DNA from: Oscillibacter sp.
GTDB lineage: Bacteria > Bacillota > Clostridia > Oscillospirales > Oscillospiraceae
Reading direction: 5' to 3'
Length of the DNA: 8,850 bases
Assembly: GCA_020025415.1 (NCBI GenBank)
Contig: JAHHSB010000051.1
Location: 1 to 8,850, forward strand
Part shown: piece after piece, positions 1-6,216 of the stretch
How positions within the stretch are numbered: the stretch's first letter is position 1
How the letters are laid out: every line of letters starts with the position of its first letter
Made by a program: the position numbers and the translations under genes
Notes under the pieces: generated by a model
Database searches by the model: none
Seen by the model: only the letters and a program-made list of their open reading frames with translations
What the model was told of the DNA's origin: nothing

Positions 1-169
1 GGCTTGTTTTTTTGCAGAATTCTGGGAAAACAGGGACTTTTTTCTCTAAAATATTCTGCTTTTGACCCAATTCGGAGAAAAAGGGCCAAAGGAACCTGGA
101 ATCGCCATCGGTTTTTTAGTTAAAACGTAAAAAAAGCAACGCTTGCGTATGCTGTACGCTAAGATTTTC

Positions 170-197
170 TTGCAAAATCGAGGTATTGTGCTAAAAT
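170..197 (+). promoter_or_regulatory. Predicted housekeeping promoter of hppA
   Basis: A -35 element TTGCAA (170-175) and a -10 element TAAAAT (192-197) are separated by 16 bp. The -10 is preceded by TG-n (189-191), an extended -10. The region is AT-rich, unlike the coding DNA that follows, and transcription would start about 40 bp before the gene. Upstream, 1-169 is AT-rich non-coding DNA with no gene that I recognise. It contains a short inverted repeat GCGTA/TACGC (145-149 and 155-159) of unknown meaning. Confidence 0.6.
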
Positions 198-243
198 AAT
201 GTACGCACTGTGAATACACCATACTTTAAGGAGTGGAAATTGA

Positions 244-2367
244 ATGGAAAACCTGTTCTGGGTTGGGTTCCTGGGGGCGCTCATCGCAGGGCTTTTCGCC
301 CTTTCTCAGGCGAAAAAAGTGCTGAGCTTTTCTGAGGGAACCGACAAGATGCAGAAAATTGCTGCTTCCATTCGGGCAGGCGCCAACGCCTATCTGAAGC
401 AGCAGTACACCACGGTGTTCAAGGTCTTTATCGTGGTGTTCGTGATCCTGCTGGTCATTGCTTTTGCCAGCGGCGGAGAGATGCTCTCCAAGTTTACTCC
501 CTTTGCCTTTATCACCGGCGGCGTGTTCTCCATGCTGGCCGGCTTTATCGGCATGAAGATCGCCACCAGCTCCAACGCCCGGACTGCTCAGGCCGCTTCC
601 GAAAGCCTGAACAAGGGCCTGCGGGTGGCCTTCTCCTCTGGCTCCGTCATGGGCTTTACCGTGGTGGGCCTGGGTATGCTGGATGTGACCATGTGGTACT
701 TCCTGCTGCGCTATGTCTTTGGCCTGGATGATCCCACCGCGCTGGGCAACGTCATGGTCATGAACGGCATGGGTGCTTCCTTTATGGCTCTGTTTGCCCG
801 TGTGGGCGGCGGTATCTACACCAAGGCTGCCGACGTGGGCGCTGACCTGGTGGGCAAGGTGGAGGCCGGCATTCCCGAAGATGACCCCCGCAACCCCGCC
901 ACCATCGCCGACAACGTGGGCGACAACGTGGGCGACGTGGCCGGCATGGGCGCCGACCTGTACGAGTCCTATGTGGGCTCCATCCTGGCCACCTTTGCGC
1001 TGGGCGCCGTGGGCGGCTACGGCTGGAACGGCATGCTGCTGCCCCTGATGCTGGCCGTGTGCGGCATCATCTGCTCCATCATCGGCTCCTTCCTGGTCAA
1101 GACCGAGGAAAACGCCACCCAGCAGTCCCTGCTCAAGAGCCTGCGTACCGGCACCTATACCGCCGCTGTCCTGGCTGCCATCCTGGCCGCGCCTCTGACC
1201 TATTTCATCCTGGACGGTCACATGGGCGTGTATGTGGCCATCCTCTGCGGCCTGATCGGCGGCTGTGTTATCGGCTATTTCACCGAGTACTACACCTCCG
1301 ATACCTATAAGCCCACCCAGGAGCTGGCTGCCGCGTCTGAGACCGGCTCCGCCACTATCATCATCGGCGGCATTTCCCTGGGTCTGAAGTCCACCATGAC
1401 CTCCATCCTGGTGGTGGCCGTGGCTGTTCTGGTGAGCTATTTTGCCGCAGGCGGTTCCATTGAGATCGTGGACGCCACCGGCGCCTTTACCGAGGCCTTC
1501 AACCAGGGCCTGTACGGCATCGGCATTGCCGGCGTGGGCATGCTCTCCACCCTGGGCATCACCCTGGCTACCGATGCTTACGGCCCCGTGGCCGACAACG
1601 CCGGCGGCATCGCCGAGATGTCCGGCTTGCCTGAAGAGGTCCGGGAGCGCACCGACGCGCTGGACTCCCTGGGCAACACCACCGCTGCCACCGGCAAGGG
1701 TTTCGCCATTGGCTCCGCCTCTCTGACCGCTCTGGCTCTGCTGGTATCTTATGTGAATATCATCCAGGAAAATACCGACGAGATGCTGAACTTCACCCTG
1801 ACCAGCCCCACGGTTCTGGTGGGTATGTTCGTGGGTGCCATGCTGACCTTCGTGTTCTCCGCCTTCACGATGAGCGCGGTGCAGAAGGCGGCTCAGTCCA
1901 TCGTGATGGAAGTCCGCCGCCAGTTCAAGGAGATCGCCGGCATCATGGACTACAAGACCGATCCCGACTACGCTTCCTGCGTGTCTCTGTGCACCAAGGG
2001 CGCCCTGCATGAGATGGTGGTGCCCGCTCTGCTGGCTATCATCGTGCCTCTGCTCACCGGCCTGGTCCTGGGCCCCACCGGTGTGGTGGGTCTGCTGGGC
2101 GGCGTGTCTGTCACCGGCTTTGCCATGGCTGTGTTCATGTCCAACGCCGGCGGCGCCTGGGATAACGCCAAGAAGTATATCGAGTCCGGCCACCACGGCG
2201 GCAAGGGCTCTCCTTGCCACAAGGCTGCCGTTGTGGGCGACACCGTGGGCGATCCCTTCAAGGATACCGCCGGTCCGTCCCTGAACATTCTGATCAAGCT
2301 GTGCTCCACGGTCTCCATCGTGTTCTCCGGCCTGATCATTGCCTTCAACCTGATGAATCTGCTCTGA
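244..2367 (+). CDS. hppA: Membrane-bound ion-translocating pyrophosphatase, K+-dependent type
   Basis: An integral membrane pump that hydrolyses pyrophosphate to two phosphates and moves Na+ and/or H+ out across the cytoplasmic membrane. At 707 residues it has normal family length and is hydrophobic throughout, with many membrane helices. The family hallmark substrate-binding segment is intact: DVGADLVGKVE at 197-207, then EDDPRNPATIADNVGDNVGD at 212-231, which carries the acidic and lysine ligands for Mg-pyrophosphate. Two further conserved loops are present: NAGGAWDNAKK (634-644) and DTVGDPFKD (666-674). GNTTAATGKG at 477-486 has Ala where K+-independent enzymes have Lys, so potassium dependence is expected. 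Most Na+ pumps of this family are K+-dependent, but Na+ versus H+ cannot be decided here. The start is set by AAGGAG at 228-233, 10 nt before ATG. The gene is alone between its promoter and a strong terminator. Codon choice is strongly biased (GCC, GGC, CTG, TCC), which suggests high expression. Confidence 0.97.
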   Translation: MENLFWVGFLGALIAGLFALSQAKKVLSFSEGTDKMQKIAASIRAGANAYLKQQYTTVFKVFIVVFVILLVIAFASGGEMLSKFTPFAFITGGVFSMLAGFIGMKIATSSNARTAQAASESLNKGLRVAFSSGSVMGFTVVGLGMLDVTMWYFLLRYVFGLDDPTALGNVMVMNGMGASFMALFARVGGGIYTKAADVGADLVGKVEAGIPEDDPRNPATIADNVGDNVGDVAGMGADLYESYVGSILATFALGAVGGYGWNGMLLPLMLAVCGIICSIIGSFLVKTEENATQQSLLKSLRTGTYTAAVLAAILAAPLTYFILDGHMGVYVAILCGLIGGCVIGYFTEYYTSDTYKPTQELAAASETGSATIIIGGISLGLKSTMTSILVVAVAVLVSYFAAGGSIEIVDATGAFTEAFNQGLYGIGIAGVGMLSTLGITLATDAYGPVADNAGGIAEMSGLPEEVRERTDALDSLGNTTAATGKGFAIGSASLTALALLVSYVNIIQENTDEMLNFTLTSPTVLVGMFVGAMLTFVFSAFTMSAVQKAAQSIVMEVRRQFKEIAGIMDYKTDPDYASCVSLCTKGALHEMVVPALLAIIVPLLTGLVLGPTGVVGLLGGVSVTGFAMAVFMSNAGGAWDNAKKYIESGHHGGKGSPCHKAAVVGDTVGDPFKDTAGPSLNILIKLCSTVSIVFSGLIIAFNLMNLL

Positions 2368-2377
2368 GAAGTACGGT

Positions 2378-2416
2378 AAAAGAGCCGCAGGCGCGTCATG
2401 CCTGCGGCTCTTTTTT
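2378..2416 (+). terminator. Intrinsic terminator of hppA
   Basis: A perfect 15-bp stem (2378-2392 with 2400-2414) with a 7-nt loop ends in a run of six T (2411-2416), starting 10 bp after the hppA stop codon. The stem begins with four A, so it could also end transcription arriving on the - strand. From here to 2576 (about 160 bp) I see no gene or convincing signal. Confidence 0.93.
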
Positions 2417-2576
2417 GCGCCCGCAGGGCGGCAGGTGGCGGTCGGCGGCTCCCGCTCACCCGGTTTTTTTGAAGCGGCGGAGGATCTGGCACCGAGGGCC
2501 TGGGCGGGGAAGGGGAGCGCGCAGAGATGCGGGGCTCTAGCCTGCCCGGACCGCCGGGAGCGAAATAAGAGCGCAG

Positions 2577-2609
2577 AAAAAGGGCGCCCGCCTTTTGGCG
2601 GACGCCCTT
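2577..2609 (-). terminator. Intrinsic terminator of the trpXYZ transcript
   Basis: Read on the - strand, an 11-bp GC-rich stem (2607-2597 with 2592-2582, one G-U pair) closes an AAAA loop and is followed by five T (2581-2577). It starts 10 bp beyond the stop codon of the ATPase gene and marks the end of the transporter operon. It faces the hppA terminator convergently. Confidence 0.92.
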
Positions 2610-2617
2610 GCCTTTTC

Positions 2618-3394
2618 TCAGTCCATGGGCTCGCCCATGGAGATCTGGTTGAACAGCCGCATCAGATCGTCGGGGGAGGTGGCGGCCTTTTCCTCGCCCG
2701 CCTTATCCAGCACCACCCGGCCCTGGCTCATCATCAGGATCCGGTCACCGTACTCGATGGCGTAACGGAGATTGTGGGTAACCATGATGGCGGTAAGCTT
2801 CTTTTCCGACACGATCCGGCCGGTGAGCTGCATGATGATCTCCGCGGTCTTGGGGTCCAGGGCGGCGGTGTGCTCGTCCAGGATCAGAAAGTTCAGGGGC
2901 GTCATGGTGGCCATCAGCAGGGCCACGGCCTGGCGCTGGCCGCCGGAGAGGGCGCCCATCTTGGTATGAAGCTTATCCTCCAGCCCCAGGCCCAGGGACC
3001 GGAGCTGCTCCCGGTAGTAGTCCGCCCGCTTTTTGTTCAGGGCAAAGGACAAGCCGAAGGAGCGGCCCTTGTTGTCCGCCAGGGACAGGTTCTCCAGCAT
3101 GGTCAGGTTGGGGCAGGTGCCCATGGAGGGATTCTGATACACCCGGCCCATGGAGGCGTAGCGCCGGTAGTCCGGCAGACGCTGGATGCTCACCCCGTCC
3201 ACCAGCACGTCGCCCCCCTCAATGGGGATGGAGCCGCAGATGATGTTGAGCATGGAGGTCTTTCCGCTGCCGTTGCTGCCCACCACGGAGATGAACTGCC
3301 CGTCTGGCACCGTCAGAAAGAAGTGTTCGAACAGGCGGCTTTCCGTGGCCTGGCCCTGATGATAGATCTTGGTAATGTCCCGAAGCTCAAGCAT
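2618..3394 (-). CDS. trpZ: ABC transporter ATP-binding protein, predicted tryptophan importer
   Basis: The ATPase subunit that would drive import through the neighbouring permease. At 258 residues it is a complete single nucleotide-binding domain. Visible motifs are Walker A GSNGSGKT (39-46), Q-loop Gln87, signature LSGGQ (149-153), Walker B ending LDE with Asp173 and Glu174, the D-loop at about 178-180, and the switch His207 in MVTHN. All catalytic residues are present. GGAGAGGAG at 3409-3401 lies 6 nt before the ATG. That site sits inside the end of the permease gene, and the two genes overlap by 8 bp, so translation is probably coupled. It is last in the operon and followed by a terminator. 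The ATPase alone does not show the substrate; tryptophan is inferred from the Trp-type T-box leader upstream and from the known trpX-trpY-trpZ arrangement in other Bacillota. Confidence 0.92.
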   Translation of the reverse strand: MLELRDITKIYHQGQATESRLFEHFFLTVPDGQFISVVGSNGSGKTSMLNIICGSIPIEGGDVLVDGVSIQRLPDYRRYASMGRVYQNPSMGTCPNLTMLENLSLADNKGRSFGLSFALNKKRADYYREQLRSLGLGLEDKLHTKMGALSGGQRQAVALLMATMTPLNFLILDEHTAALDPKTAEIIMQLTGRIVSEKKLTAIMVTHNLRYAIEYGDRILMMSQGRVVLDKAGEEKAATSPDDLMRLFNQISMGEPMD

Positions 3395-4274
3395 GGATAA
3401 TCTCCTCTCCTTTCCGGCCGGAGAACACCAGCACCAGCAAAAACAGCACCGCCGTCACCAGCTTGAGCAGGTTGGCGGGCAGACCGGCGTTGATGGCCAC
3501 CTGGATACAGATCTTATAAAGGATGCTGCCGAACACCACGGCAGTGGTGCCCTTGATGAAGGACAGCCGGCGGAACAGGGCGATGCCGATAATTACGGAG
3601 GCCAGGCCGTACACCACCTGGCCGGTGCCCATGGTGGCGGAGAAGCTGCGCTGCTCCTGGCAGACGATGCAGCCCGCCAGGGCCACCAGTGCGTTGGAGA
3701 GCATCAGGCCCAGAATTTTCATGTTGCCCATGTCCTTGGCCAGGGTAGTCACCAGGCTGGGGTTGTCGCCCACGGCCCGGAGCAGCAGGCCGGACTTGGT
3801 CTTCAGATACACGTCCAGAGCCAGCTTGATCACCACCACCAAAATCAGGGAAACCACCAGTTTGCGTACCATCAGGGTGCTGTCCCCCAGGAGGCCCATA
3901 ATGGGGCCGGAGGAGAAGATGGTGTCCACGCTCCGGTCCACCGTCAGGTTGGACCCGGCGATCTGCAGGTTGATGGAGAACAGGGCCGTCTGGGTGATGA
4001 TGCCCGCCAGCAGATTGCGCACATGGAGCCGGACGTGGATCAGTCCGGTAATCAGACCCGCCAGGGCACCCACGCCCAGGGCAATGGGCAGCGTCAGGAA
4101 GGGGTTGACGTCGTACTGGGTCAGCAGCACCGCCGTGACGGCGGCGCCCAGGGGAAAGCTGCCGTCCACCGACAGGTCGGGAAAATCCAGTATCGTATAA
4201 GTAATGTATACGCCAAAAGAAATCAGGGCGTAGATCAGACCCTGGGTACAGGTGCTGATCAGCAGATCCAGCAT
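3387..4274 (-). CDS. trpY: ABC transporter permease, predicted tryptophan importer
   Basis: The membrane channel subunit of the importer, of the branched-chain-amino-acid/ribose permease superfamily (BPD_transp_2 type). The 295-residue protein is highly hydrophobic, with several membrane segments. Near the N-terminus is DFPDLSVDGSFPLGAA (residues 30-45), a stretch I associate with permeases that partner PF04392-type binding proteins. I chose ATG at 4274 because AAGGAGG lies 8 nt before it. A longer reading frame starting at 4313 would translate through that ribosome site and begin inside a hairpin. The gene follows trpX after 94 bp containing a strong hairpin, and overlaps trpZ by 8 bp. Family assignment is firm; tryptophan specificity rests on the T-box. 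Confidence 0.92.
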   Translation of the reverse strand: MLDLLISTCTQGLIYALISFGVYITYTILDFPDLSVDGSFPLGAAVTAVLLTQYDVNPFLTLPIALGVGALAGLITGLIHVRLHVRNLLAGIITQTALFSINLQIAGSNLTVDRSVDTIFSSGPIMGLLGDSTLMVRKLVVSLILVVVIKLALDVYLKTKSGLLLRAVGDNPSLVTTLAKDMGNMKILGLMLSNALVALAGCIVCQEQRSFSATMGTGQVVYGLASVIIGIALFRRLSFIKGTTAVVFGSILYKICIQVAINAGLPANLLKLVTAVLFLLVLVFSGRKGEEIIHA

Positions 4275-4308
4275 GGGAAAAACCTCCTTGTTATCATGGA
4301 AAACGCCC

Positions 4309-4339
4309 CGCATCCCTGGGGCCGGGCCCCGGGGATGCG
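4309..4339 (-). other. Intercistronic hairpin between trpX and trpY
   Basis: On the - strand an 8-bp perfect outer stem (4339-4332 with 4316-4309) encloses a C/A mismatch and a 5-bp inner stem GGGGC/GCCCC with a 3-nt loop. It is followed by GGGGCGTTTTCC, so only four T. The T-run is short, so full termination is doubtful. More likely it is a partial terminator or a 3'-end stabiliser that leaves more binding-protein mRNA than permease mRNA, as is common in ABC import operons. This role is inferred. Confidence 0.6.
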
Positions 4340-4369
4340 AAGGGAAAGCGGCCTGCAGGGCCGAACGGC

Positions 4370-5371
4370 TCAGGAATTGGTCTCCACCTCAACGGCGGTC
4401 TGGGCCAGGTCGTCAGGCATGGTCAGGCCCATGGCGTCCATGACTTCGGAATTGACGTACAAGTCATAGCTCTCGATGATCTCATAGGGCAGCTCCTCAC
4501 AGGTGGCCTCGCCCTTGAGTACCTTGGCGGCCATCAGGCCGGTCTGGACGCCCAGCTTCACATAGTCCAGTCCCGCGCCGGCCACACAGCCGGCCTTCAT
4601 CTGCTCCACCTCGGAGCCGTAGACAGGGATGCCCGCCTCGGTGGTCTTTTCCAGAATGGCGCCCAGCACGCCCACCACGTTGTTGTCCGTCAGGTTGGAC
4701 AGGCAGTCCACGCCCCGGGACAGCAGGGTATCCACGGCCTGGGTGACCTCTGCCTGGGAGGTGACGCCCACCGTCTCCAGGGTGAAGCCGTACTCGCTGG
4801 CCAGCTCTTCATACACGCCCACGGAGTAAACGGAGTTGGCCTCGCTGGTGGTGTAGATAATGCCGATGGTCTTGGCCCCGGGCTGCAGGGCCCGGATCAG
4901 CTGGAGCTGGCCCTCTACCGGCAGCACGTCGGAGGTGCCGGTGATGTTGCCGGAATCCAGATGGGCGCCCACGGGGTCGGTGATGGCGGTGAAGATCACG
5001 GGGATGTTCTTATCCTCCGATGCGGCATAGCAGGCGGTGGCGGAGTTGGTGGCAATCCCCACCATCAGATCCACGCCCTGGGCGGAGAAGCTGTCGGCGA
5101 TCTGCCGGGCGGTGTTGTCATCAAAGCCGGCGTTATCGTAGATCACTTTCAAGTTCTCTCCGTCCACCAGACCGGCCTGCTCCAGCCCCTGGAGGAAGCC
5201 GATGTGGCAGTTGTCCAGGGAGGCATGCTCGCCGTACTGGCTGATGCCGATGGTATAGGCGGCCTCGCCGTCGCCGCTGCCGCTGCCGCCGTCAGTGTTG
5301 GAGCAGGCGGTCAGGGACAGGGCCATGGTCAGTGCCAGCAGGGTGCTGCAGAGGGATTTCATGTGTTTCAT
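4370..5371 (-). CDS. trpX: Lipoprotein substrate-binding protein, predicted tryptophan importer
   Basis: The extracytoplasmic receptor of the importer, anchored as a lipoprotein. The 333-residue product begins with a basic, hydrophobic signal peptide ending in the lipobox LTAC with Cys23 as lipidation site, followed by a Ser/Gly-rich linker. The rest reads as a periplasmic-binding fold of the ABC_sub_bind (PF04392) type: GISQYGEHASLDNCHIGF near the mature N-terminus, the strand DLMVGIATNSATACYA, then PVIFTAITDPVGA and a long Rossmann-like second lobe. The start at 5371 is chosen because AAAGGAG (5386-5380) sits just before it and because it gives a proper signal peptide. An in-frame ATG at 5395 lies upstream of that ribosome site, and longer versions would run into the T-box. 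First full gene of the operon. Tryptophan is inferred from the UGG T-box; tyrosine is the main alternative for this family. Confidence 0.9.
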   Translation of the reverse strand: MKHMKSLCSTLLALTMALSLTACSNTDGGSGSGDGEAAYTIGISQYGEHASLDNCHIGFLQGLEQAGLVDGENLKVIYDNAGFDDNTARQIADSFSAQGVDLMVGIATNSATACYAASEDKNIPVIFTAITDPVGAHLDSGNITGTSDVLPVEGQLQLIRALQPGAKTIGIIYTTSEANSVYSVGVYEELASEYGFTLETVGVTSQAEVTQAVDTLLSRGVDCLSNLTDNNVVGVLGAILEKTTEAGIPVYGSEVEQMKAGCVAGAGLDYVKLGVQTGLMAAKVLKGEATCEELPYEIIESYDLYVNSEVMDAMGLTMPDDLAQTAVEVETNS

Positions 5372-5391
5372 GGTCGATTCTCCTTTATCAA

Positions 5392-5475
5392 TCATCGTTT
5401 CTCGGTTTTTATGGGGGGGAGTTCCGGCCCGGGCCGGGAAGTGCTGGGGCGCCATCGTCTGCGCGGCAGGTTCAT
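5392..5475 (-). CDS. Possible arginine-rich leader peptide ahead of trpX
   Basis: A 27-codon ORF with an excellent ribosome site, AAGGAGG at 5489-5483, 7 nt before ATG. The peptide is basic and proline-rich, begins MNLPRRRWRPS and contains one Trp codon (TGG) at position 8. It lies between the T-box terminator and trpX, so it is only transcribed on readthrough. Its stop codon overlaps an in-frame trpX ATG as ATGA (5395-5392), and the preferred trpX start is 20 nt further on. The middle of the ORF is a near-palindrome centred on GGCCCGGGCC, which could fold. I recognise no family. It may be a regulatory leader peptide, a translation primer for trpX, or chance. Confidence 0.4.
   Translation of the reverse strand: MNLPRRRWRPSTSRPGPELPPIKTEKR
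5422..5440 (-). repeat. GC-rich palindrome inside the leader ORF
   Basis: The 10-bp perfect palindrome GGCCCGGGCC is flanked by TTCC and GGAA arms with one unpaired base, giving a hairpin of about 8 bp in RNA. It lies within the possible leader peptide gene, about 50 nt before trpX. It lacks a T-run on either strand, so it is not an intrinsic terminator. Confidence 0.5.
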
Positions 5476-5505
5476 GGTCGTGTCCTCCTTTTGAGACATT
5501 CGGAT

Positions 5506-5541
5506 AAAAAGAAAAGCCCTGCCCCAAATCTGGGACAAGAC
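5506..5541 (-). terminator. T-box leader terminator (attenuator)
   Basis: On the - strand GUCUUGUCCC (5541-5532) pairs with GGGGCAGGGC (5525-5516) around a 6-nt loop, with G-U pairs, followed by UUUUCUUUUU (5515-5506). Its left arm is shared with the antiterminator. There UUGGG (5564-5560) pairs with CCCAG (5534-5530) and GCAGGA (5552-5547) with UCUUGU (5540-5535), flanking the bulge UGGUACC (5559-5553). The two folds are mutually exclusive, as expected of a transcription-attenuating T-box. Confidence 0.92.
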
Positions 5542-5779
5542 TAAAATCCTGCGGTACCACCCAAGTTGATGCCAAGCATCCGCTCTGTCACATACAAGCA
5601 TATGTGCCGACTGGATAACGGGTTCGGATCCCGGCAGGTGCTACTTGCCTTGCGGCTTTGGGCTGCCCTCACAAGTCCATTCATCACCAAGGTCTCTGCC
5701 GCAATCCCACCGCCTGCGGCTCTCTGAAAGGTTGCCTGTGTGACTACTCCTCTTGCTCAAAGGTTTAAATTATGGATTT
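5506..5779 (-). promoter_or_regulatory. T-box riboswitch leader with UGG (Trp) specifier
   Basis: A tRNA-sensing leader controlling trpXYZ. The hallmark T-box sequence GGGTGGTACCGC reads at 5562-5551. Stem I carries the AGUA element in GGAGUAG (5750-5744) and the distal AGAGAGCC motif near 5724-5717. The specifier loop is bounded by a lower stem GCAAG/CUUGU (5756-5752 with 5675-5671) and an upper stem UCAC/GUGA (5743-5740 with 5687-5684). On its 3' side the loop reads UGAAUGGA, placing UGG (5679-5677) in the usual slot after GAA and before a purine. A hairpin GATGC-TTG-GCATC (5580-5568), probably stem III, lies just before the antiterminator. Another, CACATA/TATGTG, lies around 5606-5589. Uncharged tRNA-Trp would bind and permit readthrough. 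Adjacent registers (such as AUG) are less likely. The 5' end is estimated from the promoter. Confidence 0.95.
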
Positions 5780-5785
5780 GTCTGC

Positions 5786-5814
5786 ATTATATGCGCCTTC
5801 TTCGGCGCTGTCAA
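5786..5814 (-). promoter_or_regulatory. Consensus promoter of the T-box/trpXYZ transcript
   Basis: A perfect -35 TTGACA (5814-5809) and a perfect -10 TATAAT (5791-5786) are separated by exactly 17 bp on the - strand. Initiation near 5779 fits the start of the T-box. The spacer contains an inverted repeat GCGCC-GAAGAA-GGCGC (5808-5793), which may be an operator. Such a strong promoter suits control by attenuation downstream rather than by weak initiation. Confidence 0.93.
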
Positions 5815-5832
5815 CCGTAATTTTTCACAAAT

Positions 5833-5865
5833 CTGCCGCCCTGGCCCGGGGAACCGGGGCGGCAG
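5833..5865 (-). terminator. Hairpin, possible weak terminator
   Basis: A perfect 9-bp stem CTGCCGCCC/GGGCGGCAG (5865-5857 with 5841-5833 on the - strand) lies 22 bp after the stop of the small ORF at 5888 and 18 bp before the T-box promoter. No clean T-run follows (ATTTGTGAAAA), so termination would be inefficient or factor-assisted. Its position suggests it marks the 3' end of an older gene and insulates the T-box promoter. Confidence 0.45.
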
Positions 5866-5887
5866 GATCCAGAAAGCGGGGCGTTTT

Positions 5888-6052
5888 TTAGTTCGGCAAG
5901 GTGCCGCCGCTGCCGGTCTTCTTCAGCTCCCGGCCCTGAAGGCCGTCCAGCTCATAGTCCTGGAGCTGGTTGCGCTGCAGGGCCTGCTTGAGCTTGCGCG
6001 GCACCAGCAGAATCAGCATCAACGCAAAAATCCGCCACGCCGTTGCGGGCAT
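5888..6052 (-). pseudogene. Small ORF, possible gene remnant with a hydrophobic segment
   Basis: From ATG at 6052 the frame encodes 54 residues: a hydrophobic stretch IFALMLILLV (8-17), a basic patch PRKLKQALQR, then a polar tail rich in Gly, Gln and Leu. It stops just before a stable hairpin. An alternative TTG start at 6070 adds six residues. Neither start has a ribosome site, and I see no promoter directly in front. Codon choice resembles the neighbours (CTG, CAG, GCC, CGC), so this may be the surviving C-terminal end of a membrane protein gene, or a small membrane protein of unknown function. I recognise no family. Confidence that it is expressed is low. Confidence 0.3.
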
Positions 6053-6097
6053 ATTTTGGCGGGTTGGCAAAAAGGGAAGACTGGGAAAAACGCTTCA

Positions 6098-6126
6098 TTG
6101 ACTTTCCTGCAAGAGCGTGCTACACT
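6098..6126 (+). promoter_or_regulatory. Predicted promoter of pyrG
   Basis: TTGACT (6098-6103) and TACACT (6121-6126) are spaced 17 bp apart, with an extended -10 TG-n at 6118-6120. Transcription would start near 6132-6135, giving a leader of about 280 nt before the pyrG start codon. No competing promoter of similar quality was seen between here and pyrG. Confidence 0.75.
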
Positions 6127-6216
6127 GGCAAAGTATTTTGAAGCGCTCAGATGGCGGCGGGAAAGCGGCAGCAAGCGCACCAGGCACAGCCGGACACACA
6201 ATTAAGAAGGCGACAA

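Noticed and set aside
226..2220. Long antisense ORF (664 codons) opposite hppA
   Set aside because: Its translation is Gly/His/Gln-rich low-complexity sequence, typical of the frame opposite a GC-biased gene, and the + strand encodes a complete pyrophosphatase.
2435..3400. Long + strand ORF opposite the ATPase gene
   Set aside because: Shadow of trpZ: the same low-complexity composition, no ribosome site, and it runs through a terminator hairpin.
3387..4313. Longer 308-residue version of trpY
   Set aside because: The extra 13 codons cover the AAGGAGG ribosome site and begin inside a hairpin.
3369..4469. Long + strand ORF opposite the permease
   Set aside because: Gln/His/Gly-rich shadow frame of trpY, no recognisable domain.
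4961..5494. + strand ORF opposite trpX and the leader
   Set aside because: Low-complexity antisense frame; the - strand has a lipoprotein with signal peptide and ribosome site.
4370..5575. Longer 401-residue version of trpX
   Set aside because: The added 68 residues would be translated from the T-box antiterminator and terminator, and would bury the signal peptide; the start at 5371 has its own ribosome site.
5581..5760. tRNA gene or tandem T-box in the leader
   Set aside because: No cloverleaf with acceptor and T-loop motifs could be drawn, and only one T-box consensus and one specifier loop are present.
6127..6135. Poly-G reiterative start as in Bacillus subtilis pyrG
   Set aside because: The base run after the -10 is GGCAAAG, with GGC too close to the -10 to be the start, so the GGGC start required is not seen.
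6019..6201. 60-codon - strand ORF in the pyrG promoter region
   Set aside because: Cys/Arg-rich translation, no ribosome site, and it overlaps the pyrG promoter and early leader.
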